Source: Chryseosolibacter sp964438975 (GTDB lineage Bacteria; Bacteroidota; Bacteroidia; Cytophagales; Cyclobacteriaceae). Taken from it: a stretch of DNA of 64,000 nucleotides. The notes below the pieces were generated by a model. It saw only the letters and a program-made list of their open reading frames with translations. It did no database searches and was not told the origin of the DNA. Positions 36,126-44,244 of the stretch are shown here, one piece after another (position 1 is the first letter of the stretch; every line of letters begins with the position of its first letter). A program made the translations under genes and the position numbers. The stretch lies in the NCBI GenBank assembly GCA_964438975.1, contig CAYTMU010000015.1, forward strand, positions 1-64,000. Reading direction: 5' to 3'.

Positions 36126-36782
36126 TTACGGAGTTATGTCATCAATGCTACTGGCGTCTTCGATCCTGAAGTCGCCGATCCGGACGCGGCGAAGCTCGGA
36201 GAGATAAGCACCGACGCCCAAAGCTTCGCCGAAATCCCGCGCGATGCTGCGAATATAAGTTCCTTTTGAACACACAATGCGGAAAGTTACTTCCGGCAGG
36301 TCAACGCTGGTGATTTCGAATTCGCGCACTTCTACATCGCGGTGCTTTAGTTCGACGGCCTGGCCTTTTCTCGCGAATTGATATGCGCGTTTTCCGCCGA
36401 CCTTTATGGCGGAATGAAGCGGTGGGAGCTGGCTAATATTCCCGGTAAGCGATCCGGCCGCATCGCGTAAGTTCGCGGATGTCAATCCTGAAATTTCGCC
36501 TCCTTCCTGGATCTCTGTTTCCAGGTCGTGCGAGGGGGTCGTCTTACCCAGGACAAAGGTGCCCGTGTATTCTTTTTCGAGACCCATGAACTCTTCGATG
36601 CGCTTGGTCATCTTGCCCGCGCAGATAATCAGCAGTCCTGTTGCCAAAGGATCCAGCGTACCCGCATGCCCGATCTTCTTGATGCGAAGCTTGTAGCGTA
36701 GTTTGTTGACGACGTCGAACGATGTCCATTCATACGGTTTGTCGACCAGTAATAGACGCCCGGTGTCTTCAGTAGCCGTCAT
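36126..36782 (-). CDS. truB: tRNA pseudouridine(55) synthase
   Basis: This 218-residue enzyme makes pseudouridine 55 in the T-arm of tRNAs. The catalytic aspartate is D44 in GHAGTLDPLATGLL, preceded by LLVDKPYEWTSFDVVN. KRAYQFARKG and SKGTYIRSIARDFGEALG are the other family blocks. It is short because it lacks the C-terminal PUA-like extension, as is usual in Bacteroidota. The start overlaps the last base of the uppP stop codon. Confidence 0.95.
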   Translation of the reverse strand: MTATEDTGRLLLVDKPYEWTSFDVVNKLRYKLRIKKIGHAGTLDPLATGLLIICAGKMTKRIEEFMGLEKEYTGTFVLGKTTPSHDLETEIQEGGEISGLTSANLRDAAGSLTGNISQLPPLHSAIKVGGKRAYQFARKGQAVELKHRDVEVREFEITSVDLPEVTFRIVCSKGTYIRSIARDFGEALGVGAYLSELRRVRIGDFRIEDASSIDDITP

Positions 36783-37573
36783 TAGATAACGGATAGCTCG
36801 ATACCCAAATAATAGAGTACAAGGATAGCACTGCCGACGACGATTCGGTAATAGCCGAATATTTTGAATCCGTGACGGGTGAGGAAGGTGATAAAGGTCT
36901 TGATGGCGGCCATTGCTACGAGGAACGCAACGATGTTTCCGACGATCAGCGCCGTTATCTCATCCTGCCCGAACATCCCGCCACCGCGATAAAACTCAAA
37001 CATTGATAACAGCGTAGCGCCAAACATGGTAGGTACCGCGAGAAAGAAGGAGAATTCAGCTGCGGTTTTCTTTGTCAGTCCCTGCGAAAGGCCACCGATG
37101 ATCGTAGCTGCGGATCTCGACACCCCGGGTATCATGGCGATCACCTGGAAGAATCCGATCTTGAATGCTTTGGGGTAGGTCACTTCATTTTCTGAAAGGT
37201 GTTCTGTGCGAAAGATCCGATCGACGAACAAAAAGAAGATGCCACCCAGGAGCAATGTATAGCCAACTACGTCGACACGCTCCAGCATAGCATCAATTGT
37301 ATCCTTGAGCAGGAGGCCGAACACAACGGCGGGGATGAATCCGAGAAGTATTTTGAAATAGAAACTCCACGATTGAAAGAACCGCTTCCAATACAGGACT
37401 ACAACGGAGAGGATAGCGCCGAACTGGATCGCTACCGTGAACATCTTCGTAAAGGGATCGTCCGCAATTCCCATCAGGGAAGAGCCGATGATCATATGGC
37501 CGGTAGAGGATACAGGGAGAAACTCGGTGATTCCTTCGATGATGGCGAGAATGATCGCTTCAATGATTGACAT
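36782..37573 (-). CDS. uppP: Undecaprenyl-diphosphate phosphatase
   Basis: This 263-residue BacA-type membrane phosphatase recycles undecaprenyl diphosphate for peptidoglycan and glycan synthesis. Both signature loops are present: EGITEFLPVSSTGHMI at about 14-29 and PGVSRSAATIIGG in the second half. About eight hydrophobic segments are visible. It sits between the DUF3098 gene and truB in a conserved order. Confidence 0.95.
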   Translation of the reverse strand: MSIIEAIILAIIEGITEFLPVSSTGHMIIGSSLMGIADDPFTKMFTVAIQFGAILSVVVLYWKRFFQSWSFYFKILLGFIPAVVFGLLLKDTIDAMLERVDVVGYTLLLGGIFFLFVDRIFRTEHLSENEVTYPKAFKIGFFQVIAMIPGVSRSAATIIGGLSQGLTKKTAAEFSFFLAVPTMFGATLLSMFEFYRGGGMFGQDEITALIVGNIVAFLVAMAAIKTFITFLTRHGFKIFGYYRIVVGSAILVLYYLGIELSVI

Positions 37574-37614
37574 GTCGGTCCAGGAGGGTAAGGCTTAACA
37601 CTCGTGCAGTAAAA

Positions 37615-37818
37615 CTACTTACCGGACGGGCGATGGAGGATGGCATAGATCTCGACGATGAATCCGGCCATCACGATTACGGGGCCCAGGGTAAGACCCA
37701 GGAAGCCAAATCCGTGCGGAGCCTTTTCCAGGGCCATGATAATGAAGCCGGCGATCAGGATAACAATGCCGATAATCATCCACTGATAATTTTTCTTGCC
37801 AAAGGGGAGTTTGTTCAT
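37615..37818 (-). CDS. DUF3098 small membrane protein
   Basis: This 67-residue protein has two membrane segments (WMIIGIVILIAGFIIMAL and LGPVIVMAGFIVEIYAIL), a short N-terminus MNKLPFGKKNY and a basic tail. It matches DUF3098, found in Bacteroidota between ftsX and uppP as it is here. Function is unknown; its position suggests a link to division or envelope synthesis. Confidence 0.88.
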   Translation of the reverse strand: MNKLPFGKKNYQWMIIGIVILIAGFIIMALEKAPHGFGFLGLTLGPVIVMAGFIVEIYAILHRPSGK

Positions 37819-37833
37819 ATCTTTTTAAGTCGT

Positions 37834-38718
37834 TCAATACAAATCTTCCAGAGACATTCTAAGATATTTCCGGATGGAGAAAAAAGTGCTGATCACGGCG
37901 ATAACCACACCGACAATCAGCAGTGAAATAACCAATAGGTTGAACTGGTCCTGATCATGCAGGATCCTGAGGTCGACGACTTTCCGCTGCGCATAATCGG
38001 AGACGAGCCAGATGATGCCCGAAGCGATGATACCACTGAGGAGTCCATATCCCGCCGATCGCAACAGAAACGGCTTTTGGATAAACCACCTTTTCGCGCC
38101 GACCAGTTGCATACTCCGGATCAGGAATCGCTGTGAGAAAAGTGCGATTCGCAAGGTGTTGTTGATCAATAACGCCACTGTGATGAGCAGGATGATGATA
38201 AGGCCCGCCAATACCATGGCGACTTTGGTAACGTTCTCGTTCACCGCTTCGATCACTCCCTGAACATAGAACACCTGGTAGACACCATTCATCTTCTGGA
38301 TCTCTGTCTTAATAGACTCCATTTGTTCACGACTGTGAAACGAAGGGCTAATGGCGAGGAGATACGCATCGCGCAGTGGATTTTCACCGAGGAAGCTGGT
38401 AAAGTCCTCACCAGTCTGCTCAATGAATGTACGAGCCGCATCCTCGCGGGATACGAACGTCACGGCTTCATCGCTATCCTGGGAAACGTATTCGAGCGCC
38501 AGGAGTTTGTTTCGGATTTCAAGTCGCTGGGCTTCTGATACGCCGGATTTCAGGTACACTTGCATCCGGATATTCTGACGAACCTGCTTCTCCAGTTGCC
38601 CTGAGTACATCAGCAGAATACCGAAGAGACCGACGACAAACAGCGCCAGCGTTATGCTAATCACAACGCCTGTAGCTGGGTAGCCGCCGAGGTTTTTCTT
38701 CCGTGTGCTATTTTGCAT
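37834..38718 (-). CDS. ftsX: Cell division protein FtsX
   Basis: This 294-residue permease has one N-terminal membrane segment (ISITLALFVVGLFGILL), an extracytoplasmic domain (about 45-170, with MQVYLKSGVSEAQRLEIRN), and three C-terminal segments typical of FtsX. With FtsE it links cytokinesis to peptidoglycan hydrolase activation; ftsE is not in the window. The ATG at 38718 opens MQNSTRKKNLGGYPAT, a typical start. A longer frame to 38841 is not preferred. A TAAATTTG box lies 15 bp upstream. Confidence 0.92.
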   Translation of the reverse strand: MQNSTRKKNLGGYPATGVVISITLALFVVGLFGILLMYSGQLEKQVRQNIRMQVYLKSGVSEAQRLEIRNKLLALEYVSQDSDEAVTFVSREDAARTFIEQTGEDFTSFLGENPLRDAYLLAISPSFHSREQMESIKTEIQKMNGVYQVFYVQGVIEAVNENVTKVAMVLAGLIIILLITVALLINNTLRIALFSQRFLIRSMQLVGAKRWFIQKPFLLRSAGYGLLSGIIASGIIWLVSDYAQRKVVDLRILHDQDQFNLLVISLLIVGVVIAVISTFFSIRKYLRMSLEDLY

Positions 38719-38732
38719 GGTTCCTAAAGGAG

Positions 38733-38740
38733 CAAATTTA
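38733..38740 (-). promoter_or_regulatory. Putative -7 promoter box for ftsX
   Basis: It reads TAAATTTG on the minus strand, a full match to TAnnTTTG, 15 bp before the start codon. A -33 TTG is not obvious. Confidence 0.35.
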
Positions 38741-38845
38741 GAAAAAAAACGCGAACACGTCCGGTGATCCAGGATGTCCGCGTACCGGGAAAAGAAAAAG
38801 CCCTGCCAGACTCCTGACAGGGCTTTTGCCTTGCTAGTCAAATTT

Positions 38846-39685
38846 CTATCTCTGTTGATTGTTGCTGAGTTTCTTCAGGATCTCAGTATCCTTTACCGAC
38901 ACCAGGGGCTTGATTTCCTCGTCACCCTTCTGCAGCGGGTAGAACTGGTCGCCATAAGACAAAAATGTCAGGCGTTTGCCCTCCGTTACTATATCCACAA
39001 GGTCGCAGGAGTCTTTCTGGAAAGGCCCGTATAACAATACCTTTCCATCGTGATACTGATAATGGAAAGAGTAGCGGCTATCGTCGGCTTTCACCTCAAT
39101 CCCGGCGGCAGATGCGGGGTTATCCGGTACAGCGGGAGCTGATAGTGCGCCCGGCCTCTTTGCCAGTGACGGTTTGCTGTGTTCGGTGCCAGCGGACGTT
39201 TGATTTTTGTCAGAATCCACCGGGGCTCTTTCTTGCTGAGGGACCTCTTCCTGCGGGGATGCGGAGATCGGCGGTTTAGCGGCGTCGAAATCCTGAGATT
39301 TGAGCGCTGGTTCCGCCGGTTGCTCGACCGGTGCGGGTTCCTCAATATGAATGGATTGCTTTGGCGTCAGTGCCTCATTGGCCTGCTCGCGGGTAAGCCA
39401 ATACGCAGCGGCGACAATCAGAACCGCGGCAGCTGTTCCCAAGGCGACCTTAAGGCCCAGCGCATTTCCCGCATTGCCTGATGGCACCGGTACTTTGTTC
39501 AGCATTGCCTTCAGTTCGGCGACTCGTGCACGTTTGATGCCCTCAATCAGATCCTTCTGAATAACATACTCTTGTTGCAGATCAGCGTCTGCAGTTAGCT
39601 TCTCCTCAAATGTGGAGCGGTCCCCCTCCGCCATGCGGTCAGCGAGGTAGTCATCGAGAAGTTCAAAGTCGCGTTCGGCTGCCAT
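38846..39685 (-). CDS. Membrane anti-sigma-factor-like protein
   Basis: This 279-residue protein has a cytoplasmic N-terminus resembling anti-sigma modules (FELLDDYLADRMAEGDRSTFEEKLTADADL, in which LDDYLxxRM and the DR-FE pattern recur in the family). One membrane segment follows (VALGTAAAVLIVAAAYWL, about 75-95), then a Pro/Glu/Ala-rich linker and a C-terminal periplasmic domain (FHYQYHDGKVLLYGPFQKD). It lies directly after an ECF sigma gene, starting 5 bp past its stop codon, which supports a sigma/anti-sigma pair. The ATG at 39685 is preferred over a TTG at 39694. Confidence 0.75.
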   Translation of the reverse strand: MAAERDFELLDDYLADRMAEGDRSTFEEKLTADADLQQEYVIQKDLIEGIKRARVAELKAMLNKVPVPSGNAGNALGLKVALGTAAAVLIVAAAYWLTREQANEALTPKQSIHIEEPAPVEQPAEPALKSQDFDAAKPPISASPQEEVPQQERAPVDSDKNQTSAGTEHSKPSLAKRPGALSAPAVPDNPASAAGIEVKADDSRYSFHYQYHDGKVLLYGPFQKDSCDLVDIVTEGKRLTFLSYGDQFYPLQKGDEEIKPLVSVKDTEILKKLSNNQQR

Positions 39686-39690
39686 TTTTT

Positions 39691-40320
39691 TCAATCTAAA
39701 AAGTCCTGCTCAGAATACTGGGATTTAACCAGGTCATCGAGCTTTTTCTTGCACTTGTATTTCTTCGTCTTGGCGGTATCGGTATTTGCGAAGCCGAGCT
39801 TTTCAGCGATGTCCTGCATGGACATGTCTTCGAAATAGTAGTACGTCAAAACCTTCTTGCACGTCTCACCTAGTTGATTCATGCACTGGGCAATAATCTT
39901 CTCCTTTTCCGCGGTCTCCATGTCAATGGAGACGTGGGCATCCTTTTCTTCGTTTGAAAGCCTTTTCTTGCGATCAAGCTCCTTTCTCCAAAGGTTCTGG
40001 CAGATACTGTATATGTATGTGCTGATCTTTGAAGTCAATACCAGCTTGCCAGACCGGGCCTTTTGCCAGAATACGATCAGAGCATCCTGGTAAACATCTC
40101 GAGCCTCGTCTTCGGTTCCACTGTTCGTGATGACCAGTTTGGTCATCATCCGGTAGTATTTCTTGTACAACAACTCCAGCGCCTTTTCATCACCGCCTTG
40201 GATCCTTTCAAAGATCTCCTTCTCATTCATGCTAGAGCTTGTCCTGTATACCATTGCAACGTGGCTTTGTAACCTCTCAGTTTTGTCGATATTCGGTTCT
40301 TTGTCGACGGTATCCGTCAT
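39691..40320 (-). CDS. ECF-type RNA polymerase sigma factor
   Basis: This 209-residue sigma-70-family protein has region 2 (ALELLYKKYYRMMTKLVITN, DEARDVYQDALIVFWQKA) and region 4 (YYYFEDMSMQDIAEKLGFAN, with the helix-turn-helix followed by TAKTKKYKCKKKL). The partner anti-sigma gene follows immediately. The first ATG at 40320 gives an N-terminal tail of 30 residues; an alternative ATG at 40230 (MNEKEIFERIQGGDE) gives a more typical ECF N-terminus. Confidence 0.9.
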   Translation of the reverse strand: MTDTVDKEPNIDKTERLQSHVAMVYRTSSSMNEKEIFERIQGGDEKALELLYKKYYRMMTKLVITNSGTEDEARDVYQDALIVFWQKARSGKLVLTSKISTYIYSICQNLWRKELDRKKRLSNEEKDAHVSIDMETAEKEKIIAQCMNQLGETCKKVLTYYYFEDMSMQDIAEKLGFANTDTAKTKKYKCKKKLDDLVKSQYSEQDFLD

Positions 40321-40621
40321 TCGTCTGAATTCGGCCTAAGTTCCGTTTTTCTTGCCTTCTATCGCCCCCGTTACGATCACAACTCTTCGGGTATTTGCAC
40401 CGGCGCCGGGAATGTTTCCGGGATTACTTGTTGCCGCTTTCAATGCTCGTTCCAGGGCCTAATAATACTCACTTTGAGCTGATATCCGGCCTTTGCACGG
40501 CTGTTTTACCCTGCAAACACTGTATCCAGTTGGTATTTCGCACCGACAGGGACCACAGGCCTCTCAAAAATAGAAAAACCCCGGTATATTCCGGGGTCTT
40601 TATACGTTAAGTTGGTATTGC
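40321..40621. other. Gene-free stretch between the ECF sigma gene and hppA
   Basis: 301 bp hold the sigma gene's upstream region and the hppA terminator at 40578-40597. I see no coding sequence or structured RNA; small frames here have no convincing start or composition. Confidence 0.6.
40578..40597 (-). terminator. Intrinsic terminator of hppA
   Basis: The stem ACCCCGG (40578-40584) pairs with CCGGGGT (40591-40597) around TATATT. On the minus strand it is followed by a T run, 25 bp after the hppA stop codon. Confidence 0.85.
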
Positions 40622-42796
40622 CTAGCGATCTTCGTTGAGATCCGTCGAGACGACCTCCACCGGTACATCCTGCTTATGCGCCGACTCATGCGGCGTTTCA
40701 GAGATGTGGGGTGCAATGATCAGCGCCACAATGGAAGTCAACTTGATCAGGATGTTCATCGACGGGCCCGAGGTATCCTTGAACGGGTCGCCAACGGTAT
40801 CTCCGGTTACCGATGCCTTGTGAGGCTCGGACTTCTTGTAATACATCTGTCCCTCGATCTCAACACCTTTCTCGAACGACTTCTTGGCGTTGTCCCAGGC
40901 TCCTCCGGCATTGGATTGGAAAATACCCATCAATACACCTGACACGGTAATGCCTGCGAGAAGTCCGCCCAACACTTCCGGCCCGAACGTGAATCCGACG
41001 ACGGCAGGGGTGAGCAACGCGATGGCGCCAGGAGCAACCATCTCACGCAGGGAGGCCTTTGTTGAAATGGCGACGCATTTTTCGTATTCCGGCTTGGCTT
41101 TGTATTCCATGATACCGGGAATCTCACGGAATTGGCGCCGGACTTCATTGACCATATCCATCGCTGCACGTCCGACGGCGGCAATGGCAAGTGATGAGAA
41201 GATGAAAGGAATCATACCACCGACGAACAAGCCGGCGAGGACAGGGGCCTTGTATATATCGATTGCCGAGATGCCGGCCACACCGACGAAAGCGGCGAAC
41301 AGAGCCAGCGATGTCAGCGCTGCGGAGGCAATGGCGAATCCCTTGCCGGTGGCTGCTGTAGTGTTTCCGACTGCATCGAGATTATCTGTACGATGCCGGA
41401 CTTCTTCGGGAAGCTGGCTCATTTCGGCAATACCCCCTGCGTTATCTGCAATGGGTCCGAAGGCGTCGATTGCCAATTGCATGGCAGTTGTTGCCATCAT
41501 ACCGGACGCCGCAATAGCAACACCGTATAACCCGGCGAATGAATAGGATGCAATGATACCGCCTGCCAGAACAAGGATCGGGAATACCGTCGACTCCATA
41601 CCGACAGACAGACCGCCGATGATGTTAGTAGCATGTCCTGTCCCGGATTGCTTGATGATTGAAAGCACGGGGCGTTTGCCCATTGCCGTATAGTATTCGG
41701 TGATCATGCTCATCAGCGCCCCGACGATAAGACCGATGATAATCGCGATAAAGACATCCATCGAGGTAAATGCTACGCCCCGGTGTACAAGTGTTTCGGG
41801 AAGTAGCCAGATCACGAGGAAATACGATGCGATGGCGGTCAGGATAATCGAAGACCAGTTGCCGATGTTCAGGGCACCCTGGACGCTATCGGTCTCGTTC
41901 TTGATCCGGACAAACCAGGTGCCGACGATCGAGAAGATCAGCCCGATTCCCGCGATGAGCATTGGAAGAAGTACAGGTGAAAGCCCGCCGAAGTTATCCG
42001 CCGAGGAGTTGATTTCCTGCCCCAACACCATGGTTGCCAGGATGGTGGCAACATAGGAGCCAAACAAATCCGCGCCCATTCCCGCGACGTCTCCGACGTT
42101 ATCCCCGACGTTATCAGCGATAGTCGCCGGGTTTCTGACATCGTCTTCCGGGATACCCGCTTCGACTTTCCCCACGAGATCGGCGCCGACGTCGGCAGCC
42201 TTGGTGTAGATGCCGCCGCCAACCCGGGCGAACAGGGCAATGGATTCTGCGCCGAGCGAAAATCCCGCAAGTACTTCGATGGCGCGCCTCATTTCGAGGC
42301 CATCCATCGTAGCTCCTTCCGGTACGAAATAATAATAAAGTGCAATGAAAAGACTACCTAGTCCAAGTACCGCAATACCGGCTACGCCGATACCCATGAC
42401 GGACCCGCCGGTGAAGGAAACCTTCAACGCTTTCGAGAGGCTGCTCCGGGCAGCTTGTGTAGTTCTGACATTGGCCTTGGTCGCGATGCGCATCCCGACA
42501 TAACCTGCGAAGGCAGATAACACCGCACCAATCAGAAACGACACCGCAATCAATGGGTGAGATTCGGCGACCATCGTACCAGACCATCCCAGCAGTATCG
42601 CAGAGATGACAGCAAAGTAGGCAAGGATCTTCCATTCGGCCTTTAGAAAAGCCATCGCGCCCCGGGCAATGTACCCGGCAAGTTCCTGCATTTTTGCATC
42701 ACCGGCATCCTGCTTTGAGACCCAGGCTGATTTGATTGCCATAACGATCAGGCCGACGGCCCCGCATGCAGGAATGAGATACGCAATGTTGTCCAT
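40622..42796 (-). CDS. hppA: Membrane-bound pyrophosphatase, K+-dependent type (Na+ and/or H+ pump)
   Basis: This 724-residue membrane enzyme pumps ions using pyrophosphate hydrolysis. The substrate-binding blocks DVGADLVGKVEAG (202-214) and DNVGDNVGD (228-236) are intact. The cation-selectivity segment GNTTAATGKG (477-486) has Ala481 and Gly484; Ala at this place marks the K+-dependent family, where K+-independent pumps have Lys. K+-dependent members include the Na+ pumps. Whether Na+, H+ or both are moved cannot be settled here. It has a strong promoter and its own terminator, so it is a single-gene transcript. Confidence 0.95.
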   Translation of the reverse strand: MDNIAYLIPACGAVGLIVMAIKSAWVSKQDAGDAKMQELAGYIARGAMAFLKAEWKILAYFAVISAILLGWSGTMVAESHPLIAVSFLIGAVLSAFAGYVGMRIATKANVRTTQAARSSLSKALKVSFTGGSVMGIGVAGIAVLGLGSLFIALYYYFVPEGATMDGLEMRRAIEVLAGFSLGAESIALFARVGGGIYTKAADVGADLVGKVEAGIPEDDVRNPATIADNVGDNVGDVAGMGADLFGSYVATILATMVLGQEINSSADNFGGLSPVLLPMLIAGIGLIFSIVGTWFVRIKNETDSVQGALNIGNWSSIILTAIASYFLVIWLLPETLVHRGVAFTSMDVFIAIIIGLIVGALMSMITEYYTAMGKRPVLSIIKQSGTGHATNIIGGLSVGMESTVFPILVLAGGIIASYSFAGLYGVAIAASGMMATTAMQLAIDAFGPIADNAGGIAEMSQLPEEVRHRTDNLDAVGNTTAATGKGFAIASAALTSLALFAAFVGVAGISAIDIYKAPVLAGLFVGGMIPFIFSSLAIAAVGRAAMDMVNEVRRQFREIPGIMEYKAKPEYEKCVAISTKASLREMVAPGAIALLTPAVVGFTFGPEVLGGLLAGITVSGVLMGIFQSNAGGAWDNAKKSFEKGVEIEGQMYYKKSEPHKASVTGDTVGDPFKDTSGPSMNILIKLTSIVALIIAPHISETPHESAHKQDVPVEVVSTDLNEDR

Positions 42797-42873
42797 ATTT
42801 TACAGTAGTTAGGAGTCCGTTTTACGGTAAAAAAACCACCCGGTTATTAGTGCGGATGGTTTAAAAATTTGCG

Positions 42874-42904
42874 CAAAGATAGAATAAGTAGCAGAACACC
42901 CAAA
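42874..42904 (-). promoter_or_regulatory. Promoter of hppA
   Basis: On the minus strand a TTTG -33 box (complement of 42901-42904) and a perfect TATCTTTG -7 box (complement of 42874-42881) are 19 bp apart, the ideal Bacteroidota arrangement. The expected transcript start leaves about a 70-nt leader. Confidence 0.65.
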
Positions 42905-42953
42905 GCCCGTCATCCGTGAACGGGAACTTATTGCACTAAATTCGCGGCCCGGT

Positions 42954-43382
42954 TTATTTTATTCCGAACATCGGTCTAAGCGCTGCCCAAAGCTCCTTTT
43001 TCCTGGCCTCGTCAAGTGCAGGCAGGTCGACTGCGCGCATCAACCGAAAACCGTGGATGTCAATCTCCTGGCAGAAGGGGATATCGGTAGCCATTTCACT
43101 TCCGAAGACCAGCACGCGGGTAGGGGAATACACGGTTAGTTCTTCCGCCTGGACCGATGGGAGGGTCAGAATGGTAGCAGCATCGCTACCGACTTCGACC
43201 GCCTTCAACAACCTGGCTAGCACCCGGTGGTCCTCGTCGGAATACGCATTCCATTCGCGGGCAAGTACAACTACGAGTGGCGATCCGAATTGATAGAGTT
43301 CGTCCCGAAAGAGATATGGAAGTACAGCAGCATCCACGGCGTTACGGTTTGGTATCGAAAAATGACCTGAGCTCTGTCGCAT
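42954..43382 (-). CDS. Small alpha/beta protein of unknown function
   Basis: This 142-residue soluble protein has no signal peptide. Strand-like segments PLVVVLAR and TRVLVFGSEM alternate with helices (DEDHRVLARLLKAVEVG, LDEARKKELWAALRPMF). The layout loosely recalls small polymerase accessory (psi-like) folds, but I cannot support that. The ATG at 43382 overlaps the thioesterase gene by 41 bp; a GTG at 43337 just after that gene's stop codon is an equally likely start. It is probably co-transcribed with the thioesterase gene. Confidence 0.6.
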   Translation of the reverse strand: MRQSSGHFSIPNRNAVDAAVLPYLFRDELYQFGSPLVVVLAREWNAYSDEDHRVLARLLKAVEVGSDAATILTLPSVQAEELTVYSPTRVLVFGSEMATDIPFCQEIDIHGFRLMRAVDLPALDEARKKELWAALRPMFGIK

Positions 43383-43863
43383 CGCTTGGCTTCATCCGGT
43401 TCGCCAGTATCAACCGGAGTTGCCTGCGTTGGAGTGCACTTTCGTACAGCGCTATCTCCTCGTGCGTCTCCGGTATAATCTCCGGGACCTCTACGCGGTT
43501 ACCCTCCTGATCGAGTGCTACGAACGTGAAATATGCGCTGTTGCTATCGAGTTTTTTCCCCGAGGGAATATCTTCCGCCTCGACGTGTATGGTAACTTCC
43601 ATCGACGTCTTAAACGCGCGGGTGACGCTTGCTTTTAAAGTGACAACGTTGCCAAGTCTGATCGGATGCCGGAATGAAATGTTATCGACCGACGCGGTGA
43701 CCACTGTGCAGTTCGAATGTCTTTGCGCGGAGATTGCCGACACGATATCCATCCAATGCATCAGGCGTCCGCCCATAAGGTTGTTGAGCGTGTTCGTGTC
43801 ATTCGGAAGAACAAGTTCGGTCATACTGACGAATGACTCGCGCGGCGATTTCTTTTTTCTCAT
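43342..43863 (-). CDS. Acyl-CoA thioesterase, hotdog fold
   Basis: This 173-residue protein of the YciA/BACH-like hotdog group has TLNNLMGGRLMHWMDIVSA near residues 24-42, where the catalytic acidic residue sits (the HWMD helix). NISFRHPIRLGNVVTLKASV and SYFTFVALD-type strands follow. It hydrolyses acyl-CoA esters, adjusting CoA and free fatty acid pools. It is divergent from the threonine operon; both promoters must lie in 43864-44020. Confidence 0.9.
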   Translation of the reverse strand: MRKKKSPRESFVSMTELVLPNDTNTLNNLMGGRLMHWMDIVSAISAQRHSNCTVVTASVDNISFRHPIRLGNVVTLKASVTRAFKTSMEVTIHVEAEDIPSGKKLDSNSAYFTFVALDQEGNRVEVPEIIPETHEEIALYESALQRRQLRLILANRMKPSDATELRSFFDTKP

Positions 43864-43953
43864 CTTATTTTCTGCGTGTCGTCATCGGCATCCTCGCTGA
43901 CAGAAGTTTCGAAAAACACAATTGCCAACGTTTGCGACTCACTTTTTTACGGG

Positions 43954-43983
43954 TTGTTACAAAAATCAGAAAAAATACTTTGG
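43954..43983 (+). promoter_or_regulatory. Putative promoter of the thr leader/thrABC operon
   Basis: TTG at 43954-43956 and TACTTTGG at 43976-43983 (one mismatch to TAnnTTTG) are 19 bp apart. The transcript would start near 43990, about 30 nt before the leader ATG at 44021 and about 255 nt before thrA. Confidence 0.45.
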
Positions 43984-44020
43984 AAACAACTCAATGATTT
44001 CATTAATTCGGTCCGCAATT

Positions 44021-44128
44021 ATGAAAACAGCACACATGAATCGCCTTTCATCGAACGCAACCCTCCGGGTTGGTCGTGTCTGTATTTCATCCGTCATTAC
44101 CACCACTACCACCATCATTACGGGGTGA
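44021..44128 (+). CDS. thrL: Threonine-operon leader peptide (Thr/Ile-rich)
   Basis: This 35-codon frame starts ATG AAA ACA and ends VITTTTTIITG followed by TGA at 44126-44128. Residues 26-34 (44096-44122) are Ile, five Thr, two Ile and Thr in a row, preceded by a basic RVGRV segment. It lies 116 bp ahead of thrA, whose product makes the precursor of both threonine and isoleucine. It resembles in logic the E. coli thr leader, whose Thr/Ile codon run makes the ribosome stall and controls attenuation. Another frame over the same DNA reads His/Tyr-rich, but the downstream genes favour the Thr/Ile frame. The gene symbol is by analogy only. Confidence 0.75.
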   Translation: MKTAHMNRLSSNATLRVGRVCISSVITTTTTIITG

Positions 44129-44199
44129 CCCGTGTGATGCAATTATTCCCATCAGGCAACTTCGTGTCCATTTCCAGGAAATGCCGCGCCTGAAATTTC
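44120..44199 (+). promoter_or_regulatory. Possible attenuator structures after the thr leader peptide
   Basis: A hairpin ACGGG/CCCGT (44120-44124 with 44129-44133) encloses the leader stop codon in its loop. A second structure pairs TCAGGC (44152-44157) with GCCTGA (44188-44193) around an inner stem CATTTC/GAAATG (44069+100 to 44083+100, that is 44169-44174 with 44178-44183). GAAAT (44178-44182) could instead pair with ATTTC (44195-44199), giving exclusive alternatives. No classic T run follows, so the mechanism is open. Confidence 0.4.
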
Positions 44200-44244
44200 G
44201 AGAAACAATCAAGTGGTAGATAACAATTCACAACAACACAATCA

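Noticed and set aside
43876..44193. His/Tyr-rich alternative frame over the thr leader (RHYHHYHHHYG), suggesting a histidine-operon leader
   Set aside because: The genes that follow are thrA, thrB and thrC, and the Thr/Ile frame has a start and a stop that fit a leader peptide; the His run comes from the same ACC/CAC-rich DNA read one base off.
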